Positions 9,803 to 18,933 of a stretch of 64,000 nt of DNA are shown here, in pieces. The stretch lies in assembly GCA_947258985.1 (NCBI GenBank), contig CAMYKI010000008.1, positions 18,275-82,274 on the forward strand. Direction: 5' to 3'. Position 1 is the stretch's first letter. The number at the start of each line of letters is the position of its first letter. Under the pieces are notes generated by a model. It was not told the origin of the DNA and ran no database searches. It worked only from the letters and a program-made list of their open reading frames with translations. The DNA comes from an uncultured Acidimicrobiaceae bacterium (GTDB taxonomy: Bacteria > Actinomycetota > Acidimicrobiia > Spongiisociales > UBA5794). Made by a program: the position numbers and the translations under genes.

Positions 9803-11510
9803 CCGGTGGCATGGAAACGCCGAGCAGCTCATCGGGCAGCGGGAACCAGCGGAGGTGCTCGAAGTCCTCAGTGACCAGAGGCGCCCCGAGCGGTTCCGGG
9901 GGTGTCCCAGCCTCGATGTCGCGCAGGATCGAATAGGCCCTGGTCAGGTAGCCGGCGAGGTCATCGTCGGAGTGCTGATGCGACTTGTGCCGATATTCCA
10001 TAGACCCGGACGAATAATCGATGTCATCCAGGCTAAGCGGTGGCTCGACGAGCGGAGTGCGGTGCCGCCACAACGCGGTCTCCGGGTCGAAGCGGTAGTG
10101 CGGCAAGAGCCGCCAGCCTTCGTTCGCCACGAAATGCACGGCGTCGAGGATGAATTCGACGACCTGATCCGAGATGAAGTAGTTGAAGTTCACCCGAACC
10201 CAGCCGGGCTTGATTCCCTCACAACCCCTCGTGATCTCACGCTCGAACTCGTGTGATCTTTCGAGATCGATACCGAGCAGGCGATGCCCGTAAGGCCCGG
10301 CGCACGAGCACCCACCGCGTGACTGGATGCCGAACAGATCGTTGAGTACCGCAACGACGAAGTTGTGATGCAAGTAGCGCTCGCCGTAGCGCACAATGAA
10401 CGACACGATCGACAGCCGATCTGCGTCGTGGTTGCCGAGGACTTCGATGTTGGAATTCGGCGCCCACGAGGCGATCGCTTTCCTCGTCATCTCCTCTTCG
10501 CGCCGCTTGATCGTTTCGGCACCGACAGCCTCCTTGAGCTGGAAGATCAGGCCCGCCCGGATCGATTCGATGATCGCCGGCGTACCGCCTTCCTCGCGGT
10601 GCTCGATGTCTTTCAAATACTGGTGGTCGACCAAATTCACGTAGGCAACGGTGCCTCCGCCCGGAACGGCCGGAACCCGGTTGGCAAACAGTTCCCGCCG
10701 GGCCACGAGGATCCCCGGCGTTCCCGGTCCCCCGATGAACTTGTGCGGTGATAAGTAGATGGCGTCCTTGTATGCGAGGTCGGCCTCGGGACCCGTGGCG
10801 GGGGGACTCATGGAGATGTCAACGTACGGGCCGGCGGCCGCAAAATCCCAGAATGACAATGCGCCGTGCTTATGCAGCATGGTCGAGATCGCCTGGACAT
10901 CCGAGATGATCCCGGTCACGTTGGAGGCAGCTGAGAACGAGCCAATCTTGAGCTCCCGATCGGCGTATTTCTCTAGTTCGCTCTCCAGAAGAGCGAGATC
11001 GATGTGACCGTCGGCGTCCTCATCGATGGTGACGACGTCGGCAATCGACTCCCGCCAGGGCAGTTCATTCGAGTGATGTTCGTAAGGTCCGATGAACACC
11101 ACAGGACGCTCGGCTGGCGGAATCTGCTCGCTGAGCTGGTACCTGTCTTCGAGGTTGCAGGGAATTCGGATCCCGAGCACCCCGATGAGTCGATCAATCG
11201 CCCCGGTCATCCCGGACCCGCAGAACAAGACTGCGTGCTCTTCGGTAGCGCCGACGCAGTTCCTGACGATATTGCGCGCTTCCTCACGGAATCGTGTCGT
11301 CTGCAGACCGGTTCCCGACGATTCGGTATGGGTGTTTGCATACAGCGGCATGACCGCGTCACGGATGTAATCCTCAATGAATGTGAGGGAGCGCCCCGAG
11401 GCGGTGTAGTCGGCGTATGTGACCTTGCGCCTCCCGAAAGGGCCTTCCACGACCTCGTCCCGGCCGATGACACTGGTCCGTATCGTCTCGATCAATTCGT
11501 CCGAATTCAT
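9795..11510 (-). CDS. Aminotransferase class V-fold PLP-dependent enzyme (cysteine desulfurase-like)
   Basis: YADYTASGRSLTFIEDYI, NTHTESSGTG, GSGMTGAIDRLIGVL, FDFAA-type motif, YLSPHKFIGGPGTPGILV (PLP lysine), RGGCSCAGPYG. Confidence 0.9.
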   Translation of the reverse strand: MNSDELIETIRTSVIGRDEVVEGPFGRRKVTYADYTASGRSLTFIEDYIRDAVMPLYANTHTESSGTGLQTTRFREEARNIVRNCVGATEEHAVLFCGSGMTGAIDRLIGVLGIRIPCNLEDRYQLSEQIPPAERPVVFIGPYEHHSNELPWRESIADVVTIDEDADGHIDLALLESELEKYADRELKIGSFSAASNVTGIISDVQAISTMLHKHGALSFWDFAAAGPYVDISMSPPATGPEADLAYKDAIYLSPHKFIGGPGTPGILVARRELFANRVPAVPGGGTVAYVNLVDHQYLKDIEHREEGGTPAIIESIRAGLIFQLKEAVGAETIKRREEEMTRKAIASWAPNSNIEVLGNHDADRLSIVSFIVRYGERYLHHNFVVAVLNDLFGIQSRGGCSCAGPYGHRLLGIDLERSHEFEREITRGCEGIKPGWVRVNFNYFISDQVVEFILDAVHFVANEGWRLLPHYRFDPETALWRHRTPLVEPPLSLDDIDYSSGSMEYRHKSHQHSDDDLAGYLTRAYSILRDIEAGTPPEPLGAPLVTEDFEHLRWFPLPDELLGVSMPPDG

Positions 11511-11587
11511 GCGATGAATCTAGCCGAGCGGGCTGCCGGGGGCTGACCCTCGGCAGCCCGATGACATCGCAACCGGCTCTCCCCCGG

Positions 11588-11634
11588 TTCTTGCGTAACT
11601 GGTGCCGGGATACCGGCCTGAGCTACGCAGGAAG
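11588..11634. repeat. REP-like imperfect palindrome, family 2, copy 1
   Basis: TTCTTGCGTAACTGGTGCCGGGATACCGGCCTGAGCTACGCAGGAA; matches copies at 33408, 38168 and 38238. Confidence 0.85.
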
Positions 11635-11647
11635 CGAAATGGGGCGG

Positions 11648-12418
11648 CTACGCGGGCGGGCGACACACCTTGCACGAGCGATAACCGGCGGCTGCGGCTC
11701 GATCGGGCGTTCGGAATTCGACGCGATGGGCCGCCGTGATGCGACGGGCGTTCCGACACGTTGGGTAGCAGTAGACCTGGGTCGTGTCGCTTCCGATGTA
11801 ACGCAACGGCTTGGACGCGAACAGTGAGCCGTCCATGCCCTCGTGAAGCAGCAGGTCCTTCTTCATCTCCGGACCGAAGGCGTAGTTGCCGACAGAACCG
11901 TCGCTCTTCACCACCCGATGGCAGGGGATCACGATCGGTACCGGGTTCCTGGCGAGGGCGGTTCCGACAGCGCGGACGGCGCCGGCACTGCCCATCTCCC
12001 TGGCGACCCAGCCGTACGGCCGAACCTCACCGGGAGGGATCTCTGCAGTCACTTCGAGTACCTGCTTCTGGAATGGGCTGAGTTGCCGCAAATCAACGGG
12101 GAGCTTGCCGAGCCGGCCGCTGTCGAGCGACCGTCGCAGTCGGGTCGCCAGCCGGGGGGGAACGTCGCCGGCCACGTAGGCGGGCCTTCCCACGGTACGG
12201 GCGTGGACCTCGAGGAACTCGCTCTCGTCTTCTGTCGGCACTACTGAAGTGACCCCCCGCGGCGTGAAGCCGACGTAGAGAAGGCCAAGTGGACCGGGAA
12301 AAGGTGCGTACTCGTCTGCAAGCGCGGTCTCCACGAGGACCCTCTGCCGGATGCCATCTGGCGTGGTCTCTTGCTCTCCCAACATGGCGAGGATCTGGGA
12401 CTCGGTTGGCTGTGTCAT
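11648..12418 (-). CDS. Methylated-DNA-protein cysteine methyltransferase fused to a C-terminal Ada-type metal-binding (methylphosphotriester) domain
   Basis: MGMT active site VPIVIPCHRVV; C-terminal GSDTTQVYCYPTCRNARRITAAHRVEFRTPDRAAAAGYRSCKVCRP matches the Ada four-Cys zinc domain; ATGA overlap with the upstream sigma factor. Confidence 0.9.
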   Translation of the reverse strand: MTQPTESQILAMLGEQETTPDGIRQRVLVETALADEYAPFPGPLGLLYVGFTPRGVTSVVPTEDESEFLEVHARTVGRPAYVAGDVPPRLATRLRRSLDSGRLGKLPVDLRQLSPFQKQVLEVTAEIPPGEVRPYGWVAREMGSAGAVRAVGTALARNPVPIVIPCHRVVKSDGSVGNYAFGPEMKKDLLLHEGMDGSLFASKPLRYIGSDTTQVYCYPTCRNARRITAAHRVEFRTPDRAAAAGYRSCKVCRPPA

Positions 12419-12975
12419 GTCGTTTCCTCCGTGGCGAGCGTGGTGCGGAGCCGGGCGATACCGCGGTGGACGTCCGACTTGACTGTCCCTGTCGGGCGAC
12501 CGACCACCTCACCGATCTCGTCATAGCTAAGGCCGACAACATGCCGAAGCACGATGGCGTCTCGCTGCCCGGAGGCCAGCTCAGCGAGGCGTTGCCGCCA
12601 TTCGTCAACGCCGATGGCGGCAACCGCTTCATGCTCAACCGACACCGAAGCCACCGGGTCGACCCTGGTGTCGAGTTCCACCTGGCGGGGCCGGCGACTT
12701 CTCGTCCTGGCGTGGTTGCGGCACAGGTTGAGGGTGATGGTGAATAGCCAGGGACGCAGGTGTAACTCGCCGACCTCCTCGGGATCGTACCGCCCGAGCG
12801 CTTTGTAGGCACGGATGAACACCTCCTGCGTCACGTCTTCGGCGTCTTGCCGGCCCGGCAGCCACCGTCGCGCTGCGTTGAAGACGAGACCTTGCATCTC
12901 GTCCAACAACAACGGGAAGGCGTCATCCAGGTCCGCTGCAAGTCGCTTCAGGAGCGATTCATCTGTGGGGATCAT
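12415..12975 (-). CDS. RNA polymerase sigma factor, ECF subfamily
   Basis: QDAEDVTQEVFIRAYKALGRYD (region 2), LRPWLFTITLNLCRNHAR, LRHVVGLSYDEIGEVVGRPTGTVKSDVHRGIARLR (region 4). Confidence 0.95.
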   Translation of the reverse strand: MIPTDESLLKRLAADLDDAFPLLLDEMQGLVFNAARRWLPGRQDAEDVTQEVFIRAYKALGRYDPEEVGELHLRPWLFTITLNLCRNHARTRSRRPRQVELDTRVDPVASVSVEHEAVAAIGVDEWRQRLAELASGQRDAIVLRHVVGLSYDEIGEVVGRPTGTVKSDVHRGIARLRTTLATEETT

Positions 12976-13037
12976 CCAACTCTCCGCATGTGTCTAAGAG
13001 GTAGAACCCCAAGCAACCGGCTCCAGTTGCAGACGAT

Positions 13038-14750
13038 TCAGCGTTCCATCTCGCTACGAAGTAGATCCAGCCCTACCGGGCCGACCTCGAGTAGCCGAGC
13101 ATGGAACGCTTTTGGCTCGAACCGGGAACCGGATCGGGCTTGGGCCTGATCCCGGAGGTCCAGGATCGTCCTTTCGCCGACCTTGTAAGAAATGGCCTGC
13201 CCCGGCCATCCGAAGTACCGGGTGATCTCGGACTCTGCATATGGCCGGCCAAGCATGGCGTACTGCTCGAGCATCTCGACGGCGAGCTCGAATGACCAGT
13301 CCTCGCCCGGATGGAACGACTGGCCGGGAGGAATCGGGAGTTCGAGATGCGAGCCAATGTCGATGACGACCCGGCAAGCCCGCAGCATTTGGGCCGAGAG
13401 CCAGCCGAACACGTAGTCGGGCTTGTCAAAGAAGCCCAGCTCGTTCATCACCCGCTCGGCATAAAGAGCCCAGCCTTCTCCTGAACCCGGCTTCCAAACC
13501 CAGACCCGATGCAACCGCGACATCTTCTCCGCCTGCGAGAACTGGACGCCGACCTGGAGATGATGACCCGGGAACCCCTCGTGATATGCGGTGCTCACCT
13601 CATCGAACACCGGGTACGGGCCTTCCGGGGTCAACGACCACCAGACGCTGCCCGGCCGCGAGAAATCCTCGGACGGCCCCACGTAGTAGGCGCCCAAAGA
13701 TGAACCGGGAGGAGCGATGTTGACGGTTAGCTCGCGAATGGCGAGAGGAACATCAAAGTGCGAACCGGATAGACGATCGAGAGCATCGTCGAGACGGGCG
13801 CCGATGAAGGCTTGCAGTGCCGCCGAGTCCGGCATCGTCCGGTCAGGATCTGTCTTGAGTAGATGATGAACCGCGGCAACATCGCTGCCGGGGTCTATCT
13901 CGGCGGCCAACGCCGCCATCTCCTGGCGCAGCTGGGCGACTTGATCCCAGCCCCACGCGTAAGTCTCGACCGGGTCGATGCGAGTACCGAGAAACTCATA
14001 CGCCGCACGGACGTAACGTTCGGCGCCAACAGCATCTTTTTCGGCAGCATCGGTGGCATACGTGTAGGCCAGATAGTCACCGAACTCCGAGAAGGCGCGT
14101 CGGGCGTCGGTGACCGCGGCCTCCAATCTCGTCAGCAAGCCGCCGTCCCCGTTGGTCTCGGTGTAGTCGGCAAGCAATCTCGTGATGCGGGATGTAGCCG
14201 AAGCACTCACCCGGCACTGTTCGACGGCGGCACGGACCTGACGCTCCGCCACTGCCATGTTCTTGCGTCGGCCCTCGTCGAGGGTGGCCCTGTAGCCGTC
14301 CAAAGCCTCCGGGAGACGTTCCAGCCGGTAGACAATGTTGGTCCAATCCTCATCGGACGTTCTCCCCATGTGGTCCCAGACCTCACGGATGCTCTGCAGG
14401 CTCGACGCCATCGAGTTCAAATCCCGCAGGTTGTCCTCGTGTTCGAAGAAGCCGGCTTCCTCCTCGAGAGTCTCCCTTGCCAGGGCAACGGCCAATCGGT
14501 CTTCGTTCGAGACCGCTTCCGGCAACTCATCAATCCGCCTGCGAAGGCCGCGCAGAGTGTCCAGTGCAGCCGCGGCGCCGTCGGGGCTCAGATCGGTCCA
14601 CCTGTCGTCGTGGCCCTCTATGCCGACTTCCGTTGCGACGTCCGGGGCGAGCCGGGCCAATTCATCGACGATCTCGTCGCTCAGTTTGAATATGGGATGT
14701 TTCTGCACGAACACAGCGTAACCCCCAGAAAGTACCGTCTCGCCGACCAT
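13038..14750 (-). CDS. DUF885 family protein (putative HExxH-like metallopeptidase fold)
   Basis: STAYHEGFPGHHLQVGVQ, LYAERVMNELGFFDKPDYVFGWLSAQMLRACRVVIDIG, YFGWPGQAISYKVGERTILDLRDQAQ, typical of DUF885; ATGA overlap with the upstream gene. Confidence 0.85.
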   Translation of the reverse strand: MVGETVLSGGYAVFVQKHPIFKLSDEIVDELARLAPDVATEVGIEGHDDRWTDLSPDGAAAALDTLRGLRRRIDELPEAVSNEDRLAVALARETLEEEAGFFEHEDNLRDLNSMASSLQSIREVWDHMGRTSDEDWTNIVYRLERLPEALDGYRATLDEGRRKNMAVAERQVRAAVEQCRVSASATSRITRLLADYTETNGDGGLLTRLEAAVTDARRAFSEFGDYLAYTYATDAAEKDAVGAERYVRAAYEFLGTRIDPVETYAWGWDQVAQLRQEMAALAAEIDPGSDVAAVHHLLKTDPDRTMPDSAALQAFIGARLDDALDRLSGSHFDVPLAIRELTVNIAPPGSSLGAYYVGPSEDFSRPGSVWWSLTPEGPYPVFDEVSTAYHEGFPGHHLQVGVQFSQAEKMSRLHRVWVWKPGSGEGWALYAERVMNELGFFDKPDYVFGWLSAQMLRACRVVIDIGSHLELPIPPGQSFHPGEDWSFELAVEMLEQYAMLGRPYAESEITRYFGWPGQAISYKVGERTILDLRDQAQARSGSRFEPKAFHARLLEVGPVGLDLLRSEMER

Positions 14751-15706
14751 CAGGAGCCCTGAGCCGCCCCTCCTTCAGGGCCGCCGCGGATGAGCTCTTC
14801 GATGTGGAGTCGGGCCTCCTCGTCCCCCGGAACCTCCATTAGCGCCTGGGTGAAGTCGTTCTCAGCAAGGATGTCTTCACCACGCGCTTGGTGAATCATG
14901 CCGCGCCCAACCAATGCGATCGCTGCGATCGAGGGCGCACGATTGGGGTACTCGAGGACTCGTGCCAGCGTCGCTATTGCCTCGTCGTGGCGCTCCAGTT
15001 CGGTGAGGGCCCGGCCGCGGTAGGCCAACATGAGCGCCGTCACGTCGTCGTCGTTGTGAATGCCGGTAGTGATGTCGAGCACGGACTCGAATTGGTCGGA
15101 CTCGTAGAGGAGTTCGGTGAGCGACAGCCGGATGTGTGTCGTCTGCTCCGCTCCACGCAACAACTCGACCGCTCCGTCGGTATCGCCGCGCGCCTGGTAG
15201 AGCTCACCAAGGAGCAGGACAATGGAGTTCGTCTGCAGCGGGAGCTGCACCATCACCCCAGCGGCAATCTCCACCAAAAGACCGGCACCGGGGAGATACT
15301 TCTTGACGAACGAATCCCGCCCGACCTCATCGTCGGAACGAACCACCTCCTCGAGAAGCTCCACTCCGCGCTCGAGTGACGATTCCATCAGAAGAAGCCC
15401 GGCGATCGTCCTGGCAACGGTGCCGTACTTCGGATTCTGACCCGCTGCAGCCAACATGGCTTCCGGATCTCCCGACGCCACCGCCGCATGGAATGCTTTT
15501 TCGCCTTTGGATGACATCATCCCGGGTTTCTGCGAAGCAACCAGCCCGGGGTAGCGATCCGGCTCCTCGAAGTCCCAGCTCAGGTCGCGAAGGACAGCAC
15601 CGTCTCCGCGCTGCCCCGGTCTCCACTCAAAGCTCTTCTCGTCTGCAAGCAGCCGATAGCGGCGCGCCGATCCCCCTCCGAACCTGAACGTCATGACGTC
15701 CTCCAT
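14750..15706 (-). CDS. Hypothetical protein with TPR-like repeats
   Basis: Helical repeats GELYQARGDTDGAVELLRGAEQ, RALTELERHDEAIATLARVLEYPN, GMIHQARGEDILAENDFTQALMEVPGDEEA. Confidence 0.65.
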   Translation of the reverse strand: MEDVMTFRFGGGSARRYRLLADEKSFEWRPGQRGDGAVLRDLSWDFEEPDRYPGLVASQKPGMMSSKGEKAFHAAVASGDPEAMLAAAGQNPKYGTVARTIAGLLLMESSLERGVELLEEVVRSDDEVGRDSFVKKYLPGAGLLVEIAAGVMVQLPLQTNSIVLLLGELYQARGDTDGAVELLRGAEQTTHIRLSLTELLYESDQFESVLDITTGIHNDDDVTALMLAYRGRALTELERHDEAIATLARVLEYPNRAPSIAAIALVGRGMIHQARGEDILAENDFTQALMEVPGDEEARLHIEELIRGGPEGGAAQGS

Positions 15707-15805
15707 CTCCGACCGTGGGGCCGGGGTAGCTCTGGCAACACCAGATTATCCGAACCCGCCGTCGCGCGGAGTAGCATCGTCAGACTCAACAAGTAAGGAG
15801 GCCCG

Positions 15806-16834
15806 GTGGACAACACGGCAACACCAGGTGCCTTCGTGCGCGATCTCCCGAAAGCGGAACTGCATGTTCACATCGAAGGAACTCTCGAGCCGGAGTTGAT
15901 GTTCGAGATCGCGGAGCGCAACGCGTTGCCGCTTCGTTTCGACTCCATTGCCGAGTTGCGTTCCGCCTACAAGTTCCAAGATCTCCAGGAGTTCCTGGAT
16001 ATCTACTACGAGGGCGCCGCCGTCCTGCAGACCGAGCAGGACTTCTTTGATATGACCCTTGCATATTTGCAACGCGCCGCAGGCGACGGGGTGCGCCGCG
16101 CTGAGATCTTCTTCGACCCGCAGACTCACGCGGACCGCGGGATCCCGTTCCCCGTGTTCCTGGAGGGTATCCATGCCGCCGGCCGACACGCCGAGCGTGA
16201 GTTGGGCATATCGACCGGTTTGATCCTGTGCTTCTTGCGCCACCTTGCCCCCGAGGCAGCGATGGAGACGCTCGAAACCGGTCTCGCGTATCAGGAGCAC
16301 ATCATCGGAGTCGGTCTGGACTCGTCTGAGGTCGGATTCCCGCCGGAACTCTTCTCCGATGTCTTCGATCGCGCCGGTGCCGCCGGTCTGCATCGGGTGG
16401 CCCATGCCGGGGAGGAGGGACCGCCGGCGTACGTGTGGGGGGCACTCGACACGCTGCACGCTGAGCGGATCGATCACGGGATTCGGGCGCTCGAAGATCC
16501 CGGACTCGTGTCCCGACTCGCCGACAACCGAATCCCGCTGACGGTATGCCCGTTCTCCAACGTCAAGCTGGGTGGATTCACGACGCTCCAAGACCACGTT
16601 CTGCCGACGATGATGGATCACGGCCTCAATGTCTCGATCAATTCAGATGATCCCGCCTACTTCGGCGGCTACGTCGGCGACAACTACATCGAAACGCAAA
16701 AGGCGCTCGGACTGTCAGACGCCACCATGGCGGTGATAGCCCGGAACTCGCTCGAGGCGACATTCCTGCCGGCATCGGTGAAGCAAACGCGGCTGCAGGA
16801 ACTCGACGACTACGTAGCGAGCCACTCCGCCTAG
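15806..16834 (+). CDS. add: Adenosine (or adenine) deaminase
   Basis: LPKAELHVHIEGTLEPELM, EIFFDPQTHADRGIPF, HAGEEGPPAYVWGALDTLHAERIDHGIRA, SINSDDPAYFGGYV; GTG start with SD AAGGAGG. Confidence 0.9.
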   Translation: MDNTATPGAFVRDLPKAELHVHIEGTLEPELMFEIAERNALPLRFDSIAELRSAYKFQDLQEFLDIYYEGAAVLQTEQDFFDMTLAYLQRAAGDGVRRAEIFFDPQTHADRGIPFPVFLEGIHAAGRHAERELGISTGLILCFLRHLAPEAAMETLETGLAYQEHIIGVGLDSSEVGFPPELFSDVFDRAGAAGLHRVAHAGEEGPPAYVWGALDTLHAERIDHGIRALEDPGLVSRLADNRIPLTVCPFSNVKLGGFTTLQDHVLPTMMDHGLNVSINSDDPAYFGGYVGDNYIETQKALGLSDATMAVIARNSLEATFLPASVKQTRLQELDDYVASHSA

Positions 16835-16867
16835 TCGGAGATCATCCCCCACCAACCGGCAACGGCT

Positions 16868-17869
16868 CTATTGCTGCTCGAAGTTCGTTCCCAGGGCCGC
16901 GGGCGGCTCCGATGCGAGGAACTTCCGAAGTGAAGCGAACCGATCCCCGAGGGCGCGGAATCCCGGCCGATTGATGACGACGAGGGTGAGGATCATCGTT
17001 GGGAATGGAAGGATCGGCAGCACCTGGGAAAGACCGGGGAAGACCGGCTGCAGTTTCAGGGCCACAACCTGCAACGCACCGAAGAGATAGCAACCGAGGG
17101 CGACCCGGATCGGATGCCATCCACCGAAAATCACGACGGCGAGAGCGATCCAGCCGTAGTTGCGCACATGACCTTCCGACCAGCCGAACTTCTGGTCGAG
17201 GGAGAACGCAGCCCCGCCGATGCCGACGAGGGCACCGCCCAAGATGGTGTAGAAGTAACGCATGCCTCGCACCGACACCCCGCGGGCAAATGCCGCTTCG
17301 GGTCGCTCCCCCACCGCCTGCATCTCGAGGCCCGGCTTTGTTCGGTAGAAGAACCAATAAGCAACGGCAATGAGCGCAAAGCTGCCATAGATCGACAGAT
17401 TGTGTTGGAAGAACGCTTTGCCCAGGAAGGGAATGTCCGCAAGCACCGGAATCTCGAGCTTTGGCACCGAGGGTCCCGGCTCTCTGACAAACGGGCCGCC
17501 GAGCAACGACGACAATTCCGACGCGAGGAGGAAGAGCACGAAGCCGACGGCGATCTGATTGAGCCTCAGATCGATGCCGGCGTAGGCGATGATCAGGGCG
17601 ATTAGGCCGGACGCGGCCGCAGCCGCCAGAAACCCGACGATGACACTCTCTGTGAGATAGGCCGCTCCAAATCCCGCCATCGCCGAGAGCAGCAGGCTTC
17701 CATCGAGCGAGAGATTTACCACGCCGGCTTTCTCGGTGATGGTCTCGCCGATGGTTGCGTATACGAGCGGGGCAGCACCGGCAACGACTGTGCCGGTGGT
17801 CACATCGAGGTCGCCGGCTATCGCCAGGGCAACAACAACGGGAACGGTGACGAACAGAGTGAGCACCAT
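16868..17869 (-). CDS. ABC transporter permease (BmpA/nucleoside-type, family II permease)
   Basis: ATIGETITEKAGVVNLSLDGSLLLSAMAGF, LNQIAVGFVLFLLASELSSLLGG; adjacent cognate components. Confidence 0.9.
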   Translation of the reverse strand: MVLTLFVTVPVVVALAIAGDLDVTTGTVVAGAAPLVYATIGETITEKAGVVNLSLDGSLLLSAMAGFGAAYLTESVIVGFLAAAAASGLIALIIAYAGIDLRLNQIAVGFVLFLLASELSSLLGGPFVREPGPSVPKLEIPVLADIPFLGKAFFQHNLSIYGSFALIAVAYWFFYRTKPGLEMQAVGERPEAAFARGVSVRGMRYFYTILGGALVGIGGAAFSLDQKFGWSEGHVRNYGWIALAVVIFGGWHPIRVALGCYLFGALQVVALKLQPVFPGLSQVLPILPFPTMILTLVVINRPGFRALGDRFASLRKFLASEPPAALGTNFEQQ

Positions 17870-17871
17870 GT

Positions 17872-18933
17872 CTAGCCGTCACCTCCCGCCTCTACGGCAG
17901 CGGCCCGAATCGTCGCCCGGCGTCTTTGCCAGCCGGTGGCCAGGAGCACGAACAGCACGAGGGTTCCCTGGATGACGCCACCGACCGACGAGTCGAGGTC
18001 GAGCCGAAGCTCGAGCTGTGACGAGCCGACCGATAGTGCTGCGAAAAAGAGCGCCAGCGGCGCAACCGGCCCGGCTCGGAAACCTGCCAGCAAGACAACA
18101 AGGATGCCAAGGAAGCCAAAACCGCCGGACACGGACGGAACGAGTTTGTGATGAAAGGCCATCGCCTGGGTTGTGCCCGCCAGCCCGGCGAGAGCGCCGG
18201 CAACAGCAAAAGCGCCAAGCATGTAGCGGTTGGAGGGGACTCCGAGGCGAGCGGAGCTCGCCATGCTGTTGCCGACAGCCTTCAGTTTCAGACCGAACAG
18301 ACTGCCCCTCATGAGGAGATACACGCCAACTATCGATGCGACGGCGAGAAGTAGTGACAGCCATGAGATGTCGAGAGATCCGATCCGGGGAAACCACACA
18401 TCACGATCGAAGAGGTCCGTCCCGGAAGTGGAGGCGACCCCTTCTCGCGCCCAGGGCCCAATGACTAGGTATGTCGTCATCCCAAGCGCGACGAAGTAGA
18501 GGCCGAGACCGCCGAAGATCTCGTTGACACCGCCGTGGGTCTTCAGCACGCCGGCAAGGATGCCCCATAGAGCTCCGCCAAGAATCCCGGCAACGATGCC
18601 GCTGAAAATCACCAGCCATGCGGGTCCGGGAATCGACCGAGCAGCCCATGTCGCAAAGATCGCACCGACGATTATCTGACCCTCCACACCGATATTCCAA
18701 AGACCCGCCGAGTAGGTGATAACCAGCGACGCCGAGGCGATCACCAGAGGAACCCACACCAGGAGCGTTGCCGACACCTTTGACATCGAGCCGAATGAAC
18801 CTTCGAAGATGAGCTTGAAGGCCTCCCAGGGGTTGGCGCCGAGCGCCAACAGAAGAAGGGAGACGACAACCCCGGCTCCAACGACGGCAAAGAACGTGCC
18901 CTGGACCTCTGCGCGGCGGGAAGGGGTCGTCAT
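17872..18933 (-). CDS. ABC transporter permease (nucleoside-type)
   Basis: LVITYSAGLWNIGVEGQIIVGAIFATW, GGVNEIFGGLGLYFVALGM, GLKLKAVGNSMASSARLGVPSNRYML. Confidence 0.9.
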   Translation of the reverse strand: MTTPSRRAEVQGTFFAVVGAGVVVSLLLLALGANPWEAFKLIFEGSFGSMSKVSATLLVWVPLVIASASLVITYSAGLWNIGVEGQIIVGAIFATWAARSIPGPAWLVIFSGIVAGILGGALWGILAGVLKTHGGVNEIFGGLGLYFVALGMTTYLVIGPWAREGVASTSGTDLFDRDVWFPRIGSLDISWLSLLLAVASIVGVYLLMRGSLFGLKLKAVGNSMASSARLGVPSNRYMLGAFAVAGALAGLAGTTQAMAFHHKLVPSVSGGFGFLGILVVLLAGFRAGPVAPLALFFAALSVGSSQLELRLDLDSSVGGVIQGTLVLFVLLATGWQRRRATIRAAAVEAGGDG

